From NCBI GenBank assembly GCA_020746995.1, contig JAGPXD010000007.1, forward strand, positions 1,612,001-1,676,000: a DNA stretch of 64,000 bases, in the 5' to 3' direction. The position numbers were made by a program, and so were the translations under genes. This DNA is from Plectosphaerella cucumerina. Taxonomy: Eukaryota > Ascomycota > Sordariomycetes > Glomerellales > Plectosphaerellaceae. The notes beneath the pieces were generated by a model. It saw nothing but the letters and a program-made list of their open reading frames with translations. It was not told the DNA's origin and ran no database searches. Numbering within the stretch: position 1 is the first letter of the stretch; every line of letters starts with the position of its first letter. Shown here one piece after another: positions 1 through 9,580 of the stretch.

Positions 1-556
1 TTGCCAAAATTGGCCAGGTCCTTGACGCGATCTTTGACAAACATGGGACGGATAAGGCTCCGGTTGTCCTGCCACGCTTTGCCATCGGTGGTGAAGATGC
101 TATCGCCAAGGAAAGGCTCCCACATGCGATGGAAGTCGGGGCCCTTTCCAAAGTCGGCAAACTTTGACGTCAAGACTGTCTTGATCTGCGCAGGCTCGTC
201 CGTCATGATGAAGCGCCGGTAGCCCATCCAGCAGACCTCGACGCAGTGGGGGCTCGAGGCTGGTGCCCCGTGGAAGAAGGCCTCGAAGGTCTCCAGCAGG
301 TGGTGGTTGAGCTGTGCGCGGGCGATGCGGATGAAAAGGGGCAGGGCTGCTGCATGTCAGCCATGACCCGAGCGCCGGCGGGAGGACACGCACATGTAAA
401 GGGGTTGCTGGCGATAATGGGCGCCCTCACGCCCCCGCAACGCCGGACGCGGATCTCTGTTAGGATGCGGACAATAATCAGGAAGGCCACGAAGGAGGCG
501 CCGGCCCCGGCCAGGATGTGGCCGGGGTGGGCGAGCATGTACTGGGTGACCGTCAT
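1..556 (-). CDS. Cytochrome P450, N-terminal part (cut by window edge)
   Basis: N-terminal part of a microsomal P450 monooxygenase that runs off the left edge; the heme-binding Cys region is not in the window. The ATG at 556 is followed by an ER signal-anchor (about residues 10-30, hydrophobic AFLIIVRIL). A 44-nt intron (350-393, GTGCGT...CTGAC...CAG) restores the frame to a segment reading LFIRIARAQLNHHLLETFEA and later LGDSIFTTDGKAWQDNRS and IRPMF. That last block is the typical G-D-G/S-I-F-x-x-D-G-x-x-W-x-x-x-R helix C region of CYP52-like fungal P450s, which often hydroxylate alkanes or fatty acids. Assignment to P450 is firm; the CYP52-clan placement is by eye and the substrate is unknown. 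The apparent frameshift near 390 is the intron, not a mutation. Confidence 0.85.
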
Positions 557-1918
557 CGGAGAGGGTTGTCGACTAGCACTGAGAAGAGACCAAAGATGGA
601 AAGTGGCACATGGATGGCAAGATGCAAGAAGACATGAAGCATAAGTAAACGAAGACTCCAGGCAGAAAGGGGCCACATGCTGGCAGCCGCGGTATCAGAA
701 GCAATCATCTCAGCCGCCGCGCGAGTGAACCAGTGCCTGGTCTGCTGAACAGTCGCAGCAATCAGAACGCCCGCATCCCGTTGGGCACAAGACGTCAACT
801 CTGCTGGCAGGACACACACCCGGAGGTTGGTCCCCAAGCACATGTCAGTGACGGGGATTACCCCACACTCTGGGGAGGGTTGTCAACGCGAATCTGGGGG
901 GGATCGCCGGCGCTGTCATTGGTCGGGGGTTGAGGGGTGGTGATGAGAAGGGAAATCGGGTCGTTAGGGTGAATACCAAGTAGGCACCGGTATTTATCTG
1001 ATGCTGCTGCGAGATGTTCAGATGAGGCGGACTTGTAGAAACGGCCGCTTCGTGTTCGTATCGGACACGGAAGTTGATGCTCGAGATGTAGATCACGTGG
1101 CTTAGTTGGGATGGGCGAGAGGCTATTGCATGACATCGGAATGTCCAGCCGCTGCATCCATATCGGCAGTTGATCCCTCACCGAGAAGAGAATACAGCAC
1201 GCTGCAACGTGGATGAAGCTGTGAAGAAGCGGGTTCAGCTTGAGAAGCGGCTTGGGTTGGAGATCAAGATGGCTGAGTCAGCCGCCTTCAGCATTGGAAT
1301 CTCTCCGTTTAAGAACACCAATATCAAGGGACGTTACACTGTGATACCCTCTGTTGGAATCGGTGTTGTGTAAGTGATCCATCTGTAGTCTGGCTGTTCA
1401 CCAGTGTTTCTATTCCCTCGCATTCAAGCTGGGTTACTTGTTTGTTCCGAGCAGCTATCGATATCGGTACTGAAAGCTGCGTCACTTCAGCATACGGAGG
1501 TCAGCTAATAACCAACACGGCTTCCGCTGACTCTGGACCAGAAATGATGAAGAAATCTTGGACTTCTGCATGATATGTCACCGGTGTTTTACAAGTCCAC
1601 CAAGTCCAAGTCGTCGCTTCGCGTCCAGCTTCGTCCAGCACGCCCACGTCGGAAATCCGAGACCCACTTATCTAATTCCGAGACAGGCCCACTCTCCCAG
1701 CAACAGTCGGGAAAACCCGCGGCACGGTGCACCCCGGCCTGCCCAGTAGTAGCAGCCAACGGGGAGCCAGCCAATTGTGATCTTCCGTGTTTGAGAGAGC
1801 CTGGATAGCTTCACGATACATCGTCACAATTTCCTGCGTCTCTTTTGTCGGACCAGAACCCTCTCCACTCTTCCCTCCGCTCCCTATCAATCGCGCGAGC
1901 GCATCTCCTCTGCCCATC
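557..1918. other. Intergenic, divergent promoters of P450 and LSC2
   Basis: About 1.36 kb with no supported gene. It lies between two divergently transcribed genes and presumably holds both promoters. A 67-codon ORF at 1170-1373 has base composition unlike the neighbouring coding exons, no recognisable motif and no flanking exons. A CCAAT pentamer lies at 1771-1775, and CT-rich sequence (about 1840-1915) precedes the LSC2 start. Confidence 0.6.
1771..1775 (+). promoter_or_regulatory. CCAAT pentamer upstream of LSC2
   Basis: CCAAT about 145 bp before the LSC2 start codon. The HAP/CBF complex binds such boxes in fungal respiratory genes, so a role is plausible. A pentamer occurs by chance about once per 500 bp on two strands, so this is weak evidence. 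Confidence 0.3.
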
Positions 1919-3489
1919 ATGTTCAAGCTCGGTCGCAACCGCGCTGTGGCTTCGGCCCTCAACCCTTCCAAGGTGAGCAGGAAGAAATCTGCTGCGGCAG
2001 GAAACTTGCCGTGACGACATCTCGTCCTGTCTTGGCTCTGGCTGACCCCTTCATCAACAAACAGTTCACAACTTCCCCCGCCGCCAGACTGCCCGGTTTC
2101 GCCCAGCAACGGAGAAACCTGAGCATCCACGAGTGGCGCTCCGCCGAGCTCCTGCGCCAGGTTAGCAGCCATTCTTGCCCCTGAACCGCGGCTATCCGTC
2201 CGCGATATCCGAAGACATACATATCTAACACACTTCCCCCCTCCAGTATGGTGTCGGTGTCCCCAAGGGCGCCAACGCGACGAGCGCCGCCGAGGCCAAG
2301 GAGATCGCTAACCAGCTCGGTGGTGAGGACATGGTCATCAAGGCCCAGGTCCTCGCCGGTGGCCGTGGCAAGGGCACCTTCGACAACGGCCTCAAGGGCG
2401 GCGTCCGCGTCATCTACTCGGCGCACGAGGCCGAGATGTTCGCCGAGCAGATGATCGGCCACAACCTCATCACCAAGCAGACGGGCGCCGGCGGCCGCCT
2501 GTGCAGCTCCGTCTACATCTGCGAGCGCAAGTTCGCCCGCCGCGAGTTCTACCTCGCCATCCTGATGGACCGTGCCTCCCAGGGCCCCGTCATTGTGTCC
2601 TCGTCGCAGGGCGGCATGGACATTGAGACGGTCGCCAAGGAGAACCCCGATGCCATCACCACCACCTACATCGACATTCACAAGGGCGTCACCGACGACA
2701 TTGGCCGCGACATCGCCACCAAGCTCGGCTTCAGCGAGCAGTGCATCGAGGAGGCCAAGGACACCATCCAGAAGCTGTACAAGATCTTCCAGGAGAAGGA
2801 CTCGACCCAGATCGAGATCAACCCCCTGTCCGAGACCTCGGACCACCAGGTCCTGTGCATGGACGCCAAGTTCGGCTTTGACGACAACGCCGACTTCCGC
2901 CAGAAGGAGGTCTTCGAGTGGCGCGACACCACGCAGGAGGACGCCGACGAGGTCCGCGCCGCCAAGTCGGGCCTGAACTTCATCAAGCTCGACGGCGACA
3001 TCGGCTGCCTCGTCAACGGCGCCGGTCTCGCCATGGCCACCATGGACATCATCAAGCTCAACGGCGGCGCGCCCGCCAACTTCCTCGACGTCGGCGGCGG
3101 CGCCACCCCCGCCGCCATCAAGGAGGCCTTTGAGCTCATCACGAGCGACCCCAAGGTCTCGGCCGTCTTCGTCAACATCTTCGGCGGCATCGTCCGCTGC
3201 GACCACATCGCCAACGGCCTCATCCAGACCGTCAAGGCCCTCGACCTCAAGATCCCCATCATCGCCCGTCTGCAGGGCACCAACGTGGAGGCCGCCCACA
3301 AGATCATCAACGAGTCGGGCATGAAGATCTTCTCCATCGACGAGCTCCAGACCGCCGCCGAGAGGGCCGTCCAGCTCTCCAAGGTTGTCAAGATGGGTGA
3401 GCACTCTTTCACTTCCAGACTTCCGTACCTTGCTAACTTCTTCAGCGCGTGACATTGACGTCGGCGTCGAGTTCACCCTTGGTATCTAA
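1919..3489 (+). CDS. LSC2: Succinyl-CoA ligase (ADP-forming) beta subunit, mitochondrial
   Basis: Beta subunit of the TCA-cycle succinyl-CoA synthetase, which makes ATP from succinyl-CoA in the matrix with the alpha subunit. Exons 1919-1972, 2065-2160, 2247-3396 and 3446-3489 give 447 residues, a normal length. The first ~40 residues are Arg/Ser-rich without acids (MFKLGRNRAVASALNPSK start), a matrix-targeting peptide. The processed enzyme begins near LSIHEWRSAELLRQYGV, the usual start of the ATP-grasp domain. Visible motifs are KAQVLAGGRGKGTF (nucleotide binding), QIEINPL, FLDVGGGA, and NIFGGIVRCDHIANG with ARLQGTNVEAA in the C-terminal CoA-ligase domain. The last intron leaves only the tail ARDIDVGVEFTLGI. 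ADP preference is inferred from the fungal family; residues deciding ATP/GTP use were not examined. Confidence 0.96.
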
Positions 3490-3908
3490 AGACCTTCCAG
3501 CGCGTCTTTTTCAAAGCTGGCTTTACACAAACCCGGTGTATTAATTTGGCGGCAGGTTCCTCATGAATTGTGCGATAGGAAAGGGCGGGGAGGAGGCGCC
3601 GGCCGCGCTTTTATAGAGATGGGACAAATTGTGTCACTACTAAGCATCCATCGTTCCCGCGGCCGACTTGAAGTTCCTCGAGAATTGGTCCGGCGAATGG
3701 GAAATCGAAATTTCATCGTTCACAACTTTGGGCACGCGCCCATCCTCTCATTGACATGTTCCAGCAGCTTGATTTGATAGAATCATCCCTCACCTCGTGA
3801 ATTACACTTGGATTTCCTTTGTAGCACCCTCGTGCGCCTCTGGACGAGGCGTACATGACCCATTAAACCATCACATTCTTGTAGAAGTACAACAGACGAG
3901 ACCTCAGC
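3490..3908. other. Convergent 3' intergenic region
   Basis: About 420 bp between the 3' ends of LSC2 and the membrane-protein gene. AT-richer than the exons, as expected for 3' UTRs; no gene or repeat seen. Confidence 0.6.
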
Positions 3909-4781
3909 TCACAGGCGATCAGGTAGCGGCCACGGGCCTGATCCATGGCTCTGGAAGCGGCTGACAAGCACATACACCGGGCCCATATCGCGTGTCGATT
4001 TCTGCTGCTGCAGCGTGAGGAGCATCCAGACCGCCACCAAGGACGGCAGCAGCCAGCGGAGCGAGGACACCTCGCAGCGAGGCAGCCCACGGTAAACACG
4101 CAGGCAAATTGTGCGCATGCGATCCATTGCGTCCCCAAAGAGGTCTGCAGCCTGGCGCACCACGCTGACGGCAATGTTCAAGACCCACGAGACGACGGCC
4201 TGAGAGATGCTCAGGAGCCATGCTGGGGCGGCCTTGAGAATGTCGGAAGCACGGCACACTCCAAGCTTGGCGGCGCCCCGGATCTTGCGGATCACCTTGC
4301 GGGCTGCTCCTATCGAGGCACCTAGGGCTCGGCGCCCGGCGATCATGGACTGCTCGCGGATCCAGGCGGGGGCCGTGTTTTGGCTGCCGAAGACCCAGAA
4401 GGCTGCGAACGCCAGTCCGGCGAGGAGGAGGACGCAGAGCCATCCCCGGGCGAGGGCGATGAGGTTGCCCTTGCCGTGCACGCGCCGGAGACGAGGGGGC
4501 CACCAGTCTGCTTCTTTGACGGGTGGGGAAGGCTTGAGCGTGGGTGTGCCGGGAGCAGATGAGTAGCAAGCGGACTGGAAGGTGCGGTAGGACTGCTCGG
4601 TGCGCTCCTCGGGAGTAGTTGGGTGTTGGAGCTTGGCGAGGGCATGCCATGTGTTGTTCTTGGTGGTCACGAGGCGAGGACGGTGATGGCCTTCGGGGAT
4701 GTTGAAGGCAAGAGGGTCGTAGGAGGCGGCCGAGAGGTCCCGGTTGAAGTGAGGAGCGTAGGAGGGTGAGAAGTAGGTCAT
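3909..4781 (-). CDS. Uncharacterised predicted membrane protein
   Basis: Single-exon ORF of 290 residues from the first in-frame ATG at 4781. The open frame continues upstream to 4922 only through a TTG, so the shorter start is chosen. The N-terminal third is Ser/Pro/Tyr-rich and likely disordered (start MTYFSPSYAPHFNRDLSAAS). It is followed by a basic stretch (PPRLRRVHGKG) and a clear hydrophobic helix about residues 107-130 (LCVLLLAGLAFAAFWVFG). Residues 135-235 are helical and Ala/Arg-rich with an amphipathic stretch, and a second hydrophobic helix lies at about 250-270 (WLLPSLVAVWMLLTL). No enzyme motif is recognised. Topology with two membrane passes is inferred. The long open frame and coding-like base use support a real gene; function unknown. 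Confidence 0.65.
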   Translation of the reverse strand: MTYFSPSYAPHFNRDLSAASYDPLAFNIPEGHHRPRLVTTKNNTWHALAKLQHPTTPEERTEQSYRTFQSACYSSAPGTPTLKPSPPVKEADWWPPRLRRVHGKGNLIALARGWLCVLLLAGLAFAAFWVFGSQNTAPAWIREQSMIAGRRALGASIGAARKVIRKIRGAAKLGVCRASDILKAAPAWLLSISQAVVSWVLNIAVSVVRQAADLFGDAMDRMRTICLRVYRGLPRCEVSSLRWLLPSLVAVWMLLTLQQQKSTRDMGPVYVLVSRFQSHGSGPWPLPDRL

Positions 4782-6628
4782 GGTGTTGGACTTGAGCGTT
4801 GAATTTGGACTTCTGGTTTGGAACTGGCGCGGTACCCCGTGATGATATGAAGCTCGGGGTGTTGGACTTTGTTGTCTGACAGTGGTGATGGGTTCGAGGA
4901 GAGGTGGGCTGTGCTGGGACAACTGCGTGGGTTGGGAGATGTGATCAGGGCCGCGGGACAGCGACCGTCCAACCCATCACGCTGTTGATATGCCATGGAG
5001 GGAACTGGTGAAACAAATAAGAGCCGAACATTCTCTCCATTTCTTCAGTGTGTCTTGTCATTTGGACTGCAGAGTCAAAAGAAGAGGGACACCGACTGGT
5101 GTCATTGATGGCGACGGAGGCACCTGGGACAAAGCTGGTTTCTCTCCGACAAGCCTAGCACACAACAGCACTTGCTGAAGACCCCGGACAGAGAGACAAC
5201 TGAGTAATGACTGATGAAGAATCAAGTCTGATCGGACGGACGAAAGACGGTGCGTCTCGTCGGAAGGCCGCAGACAAAGAAGCCCCCTGCCGGCCATTCG
5301 GACAGCATGGTGACGTGAAGAAAGAGAAAGACAACTTGAACAAAGTCTTTGAGCATCGGGCCGGACCAGCTTTTTCATCTTGCTCTTTTCCGTATGAGAG
5401 ACGTCAGGCCATGAGGCCGGCTATACGCCGGCCAGCCAGCGGGCGACCTTCGGTTATGGTCGACACCGGATGAAGGGGACCGGCAGGGGATGTTGTGGGC
5501 ATGCTCCACTGGTTGAGGCTCAAAATGCTTGAACGACGGGGCCGGGAGGGACGGGAATAATCAAGATGGCATGGTGTAGAGGCGAGGGGACCACTTCTCG
5601 GCCGGGATGGGAGGGAGTGATGCGGCTCTTGCGGCCGGGCCGGAGGCGGCGGTGGGGGGAGAAGTACTGGGCAGGGCGGTTTATAGGATGATATCGTCCT
5701 TGGATTCCCGAGACTAGAGTCGTTTTCCACCTTCTCCTTCATCTTTCCATCTCCCATCTCGACCGCCACACTCCCCGAAGGCCGGGCACAGCTGGCCACG
5801 ACGACGGCCGTCTCCCGGCTTTCGGACATTTCACCTCACAGCGGCACGGCACGGCACTCCGATTCGAAGCAAAACTCGCCCGTCGATACGATGACGCATC
5901 ATCCCGAGAAAAACTCGACACATTCTCTGGCGGCCATGAGGCGAGGTCCCACCGGCGAAGTTTTCCTGGCGGGTCGAACGAGGTGCGCTCTCCGAGTCTG
6001 CATCTGTGTCGCGATGGATGGCGCTATTCCCGTGGGAAACGCGAGCCATCTCCGAGCCGGGGCCCGGCACTGCAGACGAAAAGGTGGAGATCCATGGGTG
6101 CGGGTACGTGCCACTTACACAACCCTTGGCCTCGATGCGAGGTCGACTTCTTTTTCCTTTCGTGTTTTTGCTTCCTGCTGTTGTGTAGGTCCAAGTTGGG
6201 GGAACATCTCGGATTGGGGACGGGTTGCAATGGTCCAGGGGCCGGTTGAGTGCCAAGCGGCGCTACCCCAAAGTTGGGCGAGGGGAAGAACCGGCGGACG
6301 CAGCCACATCTGCTCACAGGACAAGCGTCTTCAAGTTGGGTGGTGATCTTGCAGGAGGGTGTGGCAGGAAACAGGGGTCTGGCCAGATGGACCTGGCTGG
6401 CCTTGGATCGCCTCATCTACCGCTGCTGTACCTTGCTGCCAGTTCGCCTAGTGGCATGGCATGCCTCCCGCTGGTGAGAGTATATAAGCTCATCCAGACC
6501 CCTCCAGCTCAGCCCCCCTCAGGTTGAGCTTTCATCCTATCCTCACTCAGTCCAGCTTGTCATCTGCTCCGGTCCCAACCTCTACCTCCCCTCCTCCCCT
6601 CACCACCACACACACCATCGACTCGGAC
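4782..6628. other. Large intergenic region between two unknown genes
   Basis: About 1.85 kb with no supported gene. On the minus strand a TATAAA-like element near 5676-5683 is followed by CT-rich sequence. This could be the promoter of the membrane-protein gene with a long leader holding short uORFs (inference). A 141-codon minus ORF at 5404-5829 is proline-rich and low in information; I do not call it. On the plus strand a TATA box at 6480-6487 serves the next gene. Confidence 0.5.
6480..6487 (+). promoter_or_regulatory. TATA box of the small protein gene at 6629
   Basis: TATATAAG lies about 145 bp before the ATG. It is followed at the right distance by a CT-rich stretch ending in CTCACTCAGTCCAGC and CACCACCACACACACC, typical of fungal transcription start regions and leaders. 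TATA boxes are uncommon in this window, so a regulated or strongly expressed gene is plausible. Confidence 0.55.
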
Positions 6629-6994
6629 ATGGCCAACTCGACCGAGAAGCAAGACAGCTGGTGGAAGCGCCACTGCACCGCTCCTCCCCCAGCGACGAGA
6701 AACGTCATGTGTCCCTGCACTTCATGCTGGCAGAACACACCCATCTACGACCCTTCACCAGTCCTCTCCAAAAGACCTCCTGTCTCACACTCGTCCTCCT
6801 TCTCGTCAACAGCGTCGGCATCGTCAAACACCACCTCTTTACCAAGGGCCAACAGGCTAGACGACGACTCAGACACCACACCGCTCTTCCGTCCGACGAC
6901 GAGTGCCTCAACATGGTCAGAAGCCAGACCCAGGCAGAGCGACGAACTGTCCCTAGCGGCAGCCGCCCCGGCGCGGACGAGGGAGACACTCTAA
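6629..6994 (+). CDS. Small uncharacterised Ser/Thr-rich protein with Trp/Cys N-terminal block
   Basis: 121-residue ORF beginning MANSTEKQDSWWKRHCTA. Residues 1-45 are unlike the rest: two adjacent Trp, then MCPCTSCW, i.e. C-P-C-T-S-C-W, which could be a lipidation or metal-binding patch. Residues 46-121 are Ser/Thr/Ala-rich and probably disordered, with an acidic stretch (LDDDSDTTPLF). There is no signal peptide or membrane helix. Support comes from the TATA box and CT-rich leader upstream, the good start context (GACATGGCC) and the compositional contrast between the blocks. An overlapping 147-codon ORF in another frame (6661-7104) starts inside it and lacks comparable support. Function unknown. 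Confidence 0.55.
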   Translation: MANSTEKQDSWWKRHCTAPPPATRNVMCPCTSCWQNTPIYDPSPVLSKRPPVSHSSSFSSTASASSNTTSLPRANRLDDDSDTTPLFRPTTSASTWSEARPRQSDELSLAAAAPARTRETL

Positions 6995-7808
6995 GCAAAT
7001 GCACACGACTCGATCTCGGAGACATGGACGGCCACGCCACGGGTCAGCGGGACTTTTTCACCCTGGGCTCCCACAAGACACCAAAGGATGAGGGGAATGA
7101 CTGAGAGGTGTTCCCACCTTCCCCAGACGGGATCTTGGCATTGCCGCCTGGGCGAGCCCGCTGCGGCGCCGTGATTGGGGTCGTCGCGGGGCTATGTCCG
7201 GGGGCCCCAGGCTGGGGACGGGACCTGAACCCGCTGGGGGAGCTGATTGGGGGCGGCCGAAGGGGGGTCAGGGGCCTGGAACTTGGAAGTTGGGGTCACG
7301 ACTCGGACGCGGGGATCAAGTCAAACCAGGTCGGTGGACTTTTCCGACGACGATGATCGGCCTGAGACGTCCCGACATCGGGCTTGGTCGAGGTCGGCGG
7401 TGTGTTGAATGGGCGGACTTTGGGTGATGGCTGGGCTGATGTCGCCCAGGTGATCACTCGACGAACATGCGGGGGCAAACATGCTCTCTGAGGGCTTTTT
7501 CCGGCTGACCGAGAGAGCAATAGTGCACCCAAGATTCCTTCAAGTTCGGAATATCTAGACCGGATGATTCATATCTAGCAGCATCCTTTCAGCGAATTTT
7601 ACTTCCATCAAACCAGACCAATACTCAGGCAAATGCTAGGCGTCTCAGTGAACAGGAGTGTGGAGGGTCGACTTAAGGTCGACGATCCCTCTGGATGCCC
7701 GCTGTCCACGAGGCCTGGACCAACCTGGCGGAGTGGATCGCGAGAACAAGCGCCAAATTCAATTCTCAGCTCTAATCTGCCTCTGCCCCTCCCTCACCTC
7801 ACCAGGCC
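6995..7808. other. Convergent 3' intergenic region
   Basis: About 810 bp between the 3' ends of the small-protein gene and the fructosamine-kinase gene. Strongly G-rich on the plus strand at 7120-7300; short ORFs there are compositional. No gene called. Confidence 0.5.
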
Positions 7809-8896
7809 TCACCCGTACCTGCTCGTCAGCTGTTTCATGATACCCATGGCACCCGATCGATATCCTCCCCCGAACATTGCCCAGTGGTTCAGGTGGTGAT
7901 ACCTAGAATTGCAAGTCAGTGACCCGCTTCGAGCATCATGTACTTTACCATGGGAACCTACAGCTCATAGAGCGCGATGCGGTCCTCCCGCTCCGCCACC
8001 GGTTCGGCCTTTGGAACCAGCTTGTCATACTCCTTCATGACAGCCGCCCCGAACCCGCCAAACATGCGCATGATGCCGAGCTCGTACTCCGAATGACCAT
8101 ACACCGCGCTCGGGTCGAAGACCACCTCTTCCGCCCCGCCTTCTCCGCCCACCTGCCCACGACCATGATTGCCGCTCCAGAGGTCGCCGTGGACAACAAC
8201 CGGCTGGATGTCTGGCATCGTCTGCGGCCCGATCAGGCGAGGCACCACCCTGGACGCGACTCGCTCCACAGCTGCCTCGAGCTCGGCGTCTGCGCCGTTG
8301 GACTTTATGCCGGCTCGGCAGATGGACAGCAGCCTGTTGTCGGCGTAAAAGTCCGCCCAGGATGCTTTCCATGTGTTGTCCTGGGGCGTTGAGCCGCAGC
8401 ACGTGGTGACGGGGAAGCCAAACATGGGTGTGTCGAAGCCCTCGGGAATCGGAGCCGGCGTCGTGTGCAGCCTCGCGAGCTTCGCGGCGAGGGATACCCC
8501 GGAGCCGCCTGGTGCGGAGGACCCAAGGTTCAAAAAGTCAGTCACCAGGAAAGACCGGCTCGCATCGTCCGCGAATACGCCGTGTGCATGGGACTTTGGG
8601 CAGAAGTCTGGGACCGTCCGGTGGATGGCGTTCAGCGACTCGTGCTCGCCTGCGAGTGCAAGTGTCAGACTGGGCTGATGTGGAATTTACCCAAGCTCGG
8701 AAGTCGCACCCCTGAACATGACCTGCGCCTCTTTGCCTGTGCCTGTCTTGACAAAGTAATGGACAGGCTTGCCGTCTCTCGTGGCGGAGAGTTTGAACGT
8801 GGACGAGAAGCCCGAGCCGCCATGAGAGGCGATCCTGGCGTCGGAGGCGTCCAAGCCCAGGGCGTCTAGGATCGCAGAGTCGACAGAAGGGGCCAT
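7809..8896 (-). CDS. Fructosamine/ketosamine-3-kinase family protein
   Basis: Predicted protein-deglycating kinase: it phosphorylates fructosamine or ribulosamine adducts on proteins so that they decompose. Three exons on the minus strand (8710-8896, 7962-8649, 7809-7902) give 322 residues. The first donor is AGG G|GTGCGA, which joins to give MFRGEHESLNAIH; using the later GGGTAA site would break the frame. Motifs: N-terminal GGSGFSSTFKL (nucleotide loop region) and YFVKTG with the likely ATP-binding Lys. Next come the catalytic loop HGDLWSGN (Asp about 218), VVFDPSAVYGHSEYELG (metal-binding Asp about 241), and a C-terminal LYHHLNHWAMFGGGY from exon 3. All core kinase residues seem present. 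Cytosolic, since no targeting signal is seen. Fungal members are rarely characterised, so substrate is by family only. Confidence 0.9.
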
Positions 8897-9580
8897 CTTG
8901 AGGGTTGAGTTGAATTTGAGATGGTGACAAAGACAAAACTAGATCATTTGATGAAGCTGTACTGAAGCACACCTTACATCTCGGCATGTGCTCCGTGTGG
9001 TGTCACTGAACAGGTGACGTAGACGGCTTCAGACGGCGGATTTTGTGGGCCGCCCGTCATTGAGCTGCCACGACACTGGACGCTGGATGCTGGAGCACAT
9101 GCAGCCGACATGTACGTAACAGTGATGGGCGCGGAGGTGAGACCTGGCTGTTTGCCTGCAGTGCGACACGTCTCTGTTGGAGACGTATGGACCTAGATCC
9201 GCCCGGCAGACGCTGCTGGAAGCAATATGCGTTGAAGCACTTTTGAAGGAATGGGAAGCTTGAGCACTGTGACCATCTCAACAATTTGCTGAGCACCAAG
9301 CACAGGCGCCTTGGGCGGCGGAGTACCCCCCGCCACGTGACACGCCTCGGTTGCGCACTATCTGTGGCTGACAGCTCCCCCCACCCCACGTGAATTGCAT
9401 AACCCTGCGGGACCCTCGAATGACCAGGTATTGGATCACCAGACAAGGGAGCCGCCCAGCAATTACCTGTTCGCGACTCCTGGCCAGGTTGCTGATTTCC
9501 TGCCGGTCGACATCTGCAGCAGCGTCGCAACACCATCCTTCTCCCCATGACATCCGCCTGAACGGCCCCCTTTCTTTGCG
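8897..9580. other. Divergent promoter region (fructosamine kinase / SEY1)
   Basis: About 680 bp between two divergent start codons; presumably contains both promoters. No gene, clear TATA box or repeat identified. Confidence 0.6.

Noticed and set aside
347..400. Apparent frameshift in the P450
   Set aside because: Explained by a 44-nt intron with GTGCGT donor, CTGAC branch and CAG acceptor that restores the P450 frame.
1959..3476. 505-codon minus-strand ORF
   Set aside because: Antisense shadow of the LSC2 exons and introns; same compositional signature.
5404..5829. 141-codon proline-rich minus ORF
   Set aside because: Low-information Pro/Ser/Arg composition, no start context or partner exon; more likely leader or promoter sequence.
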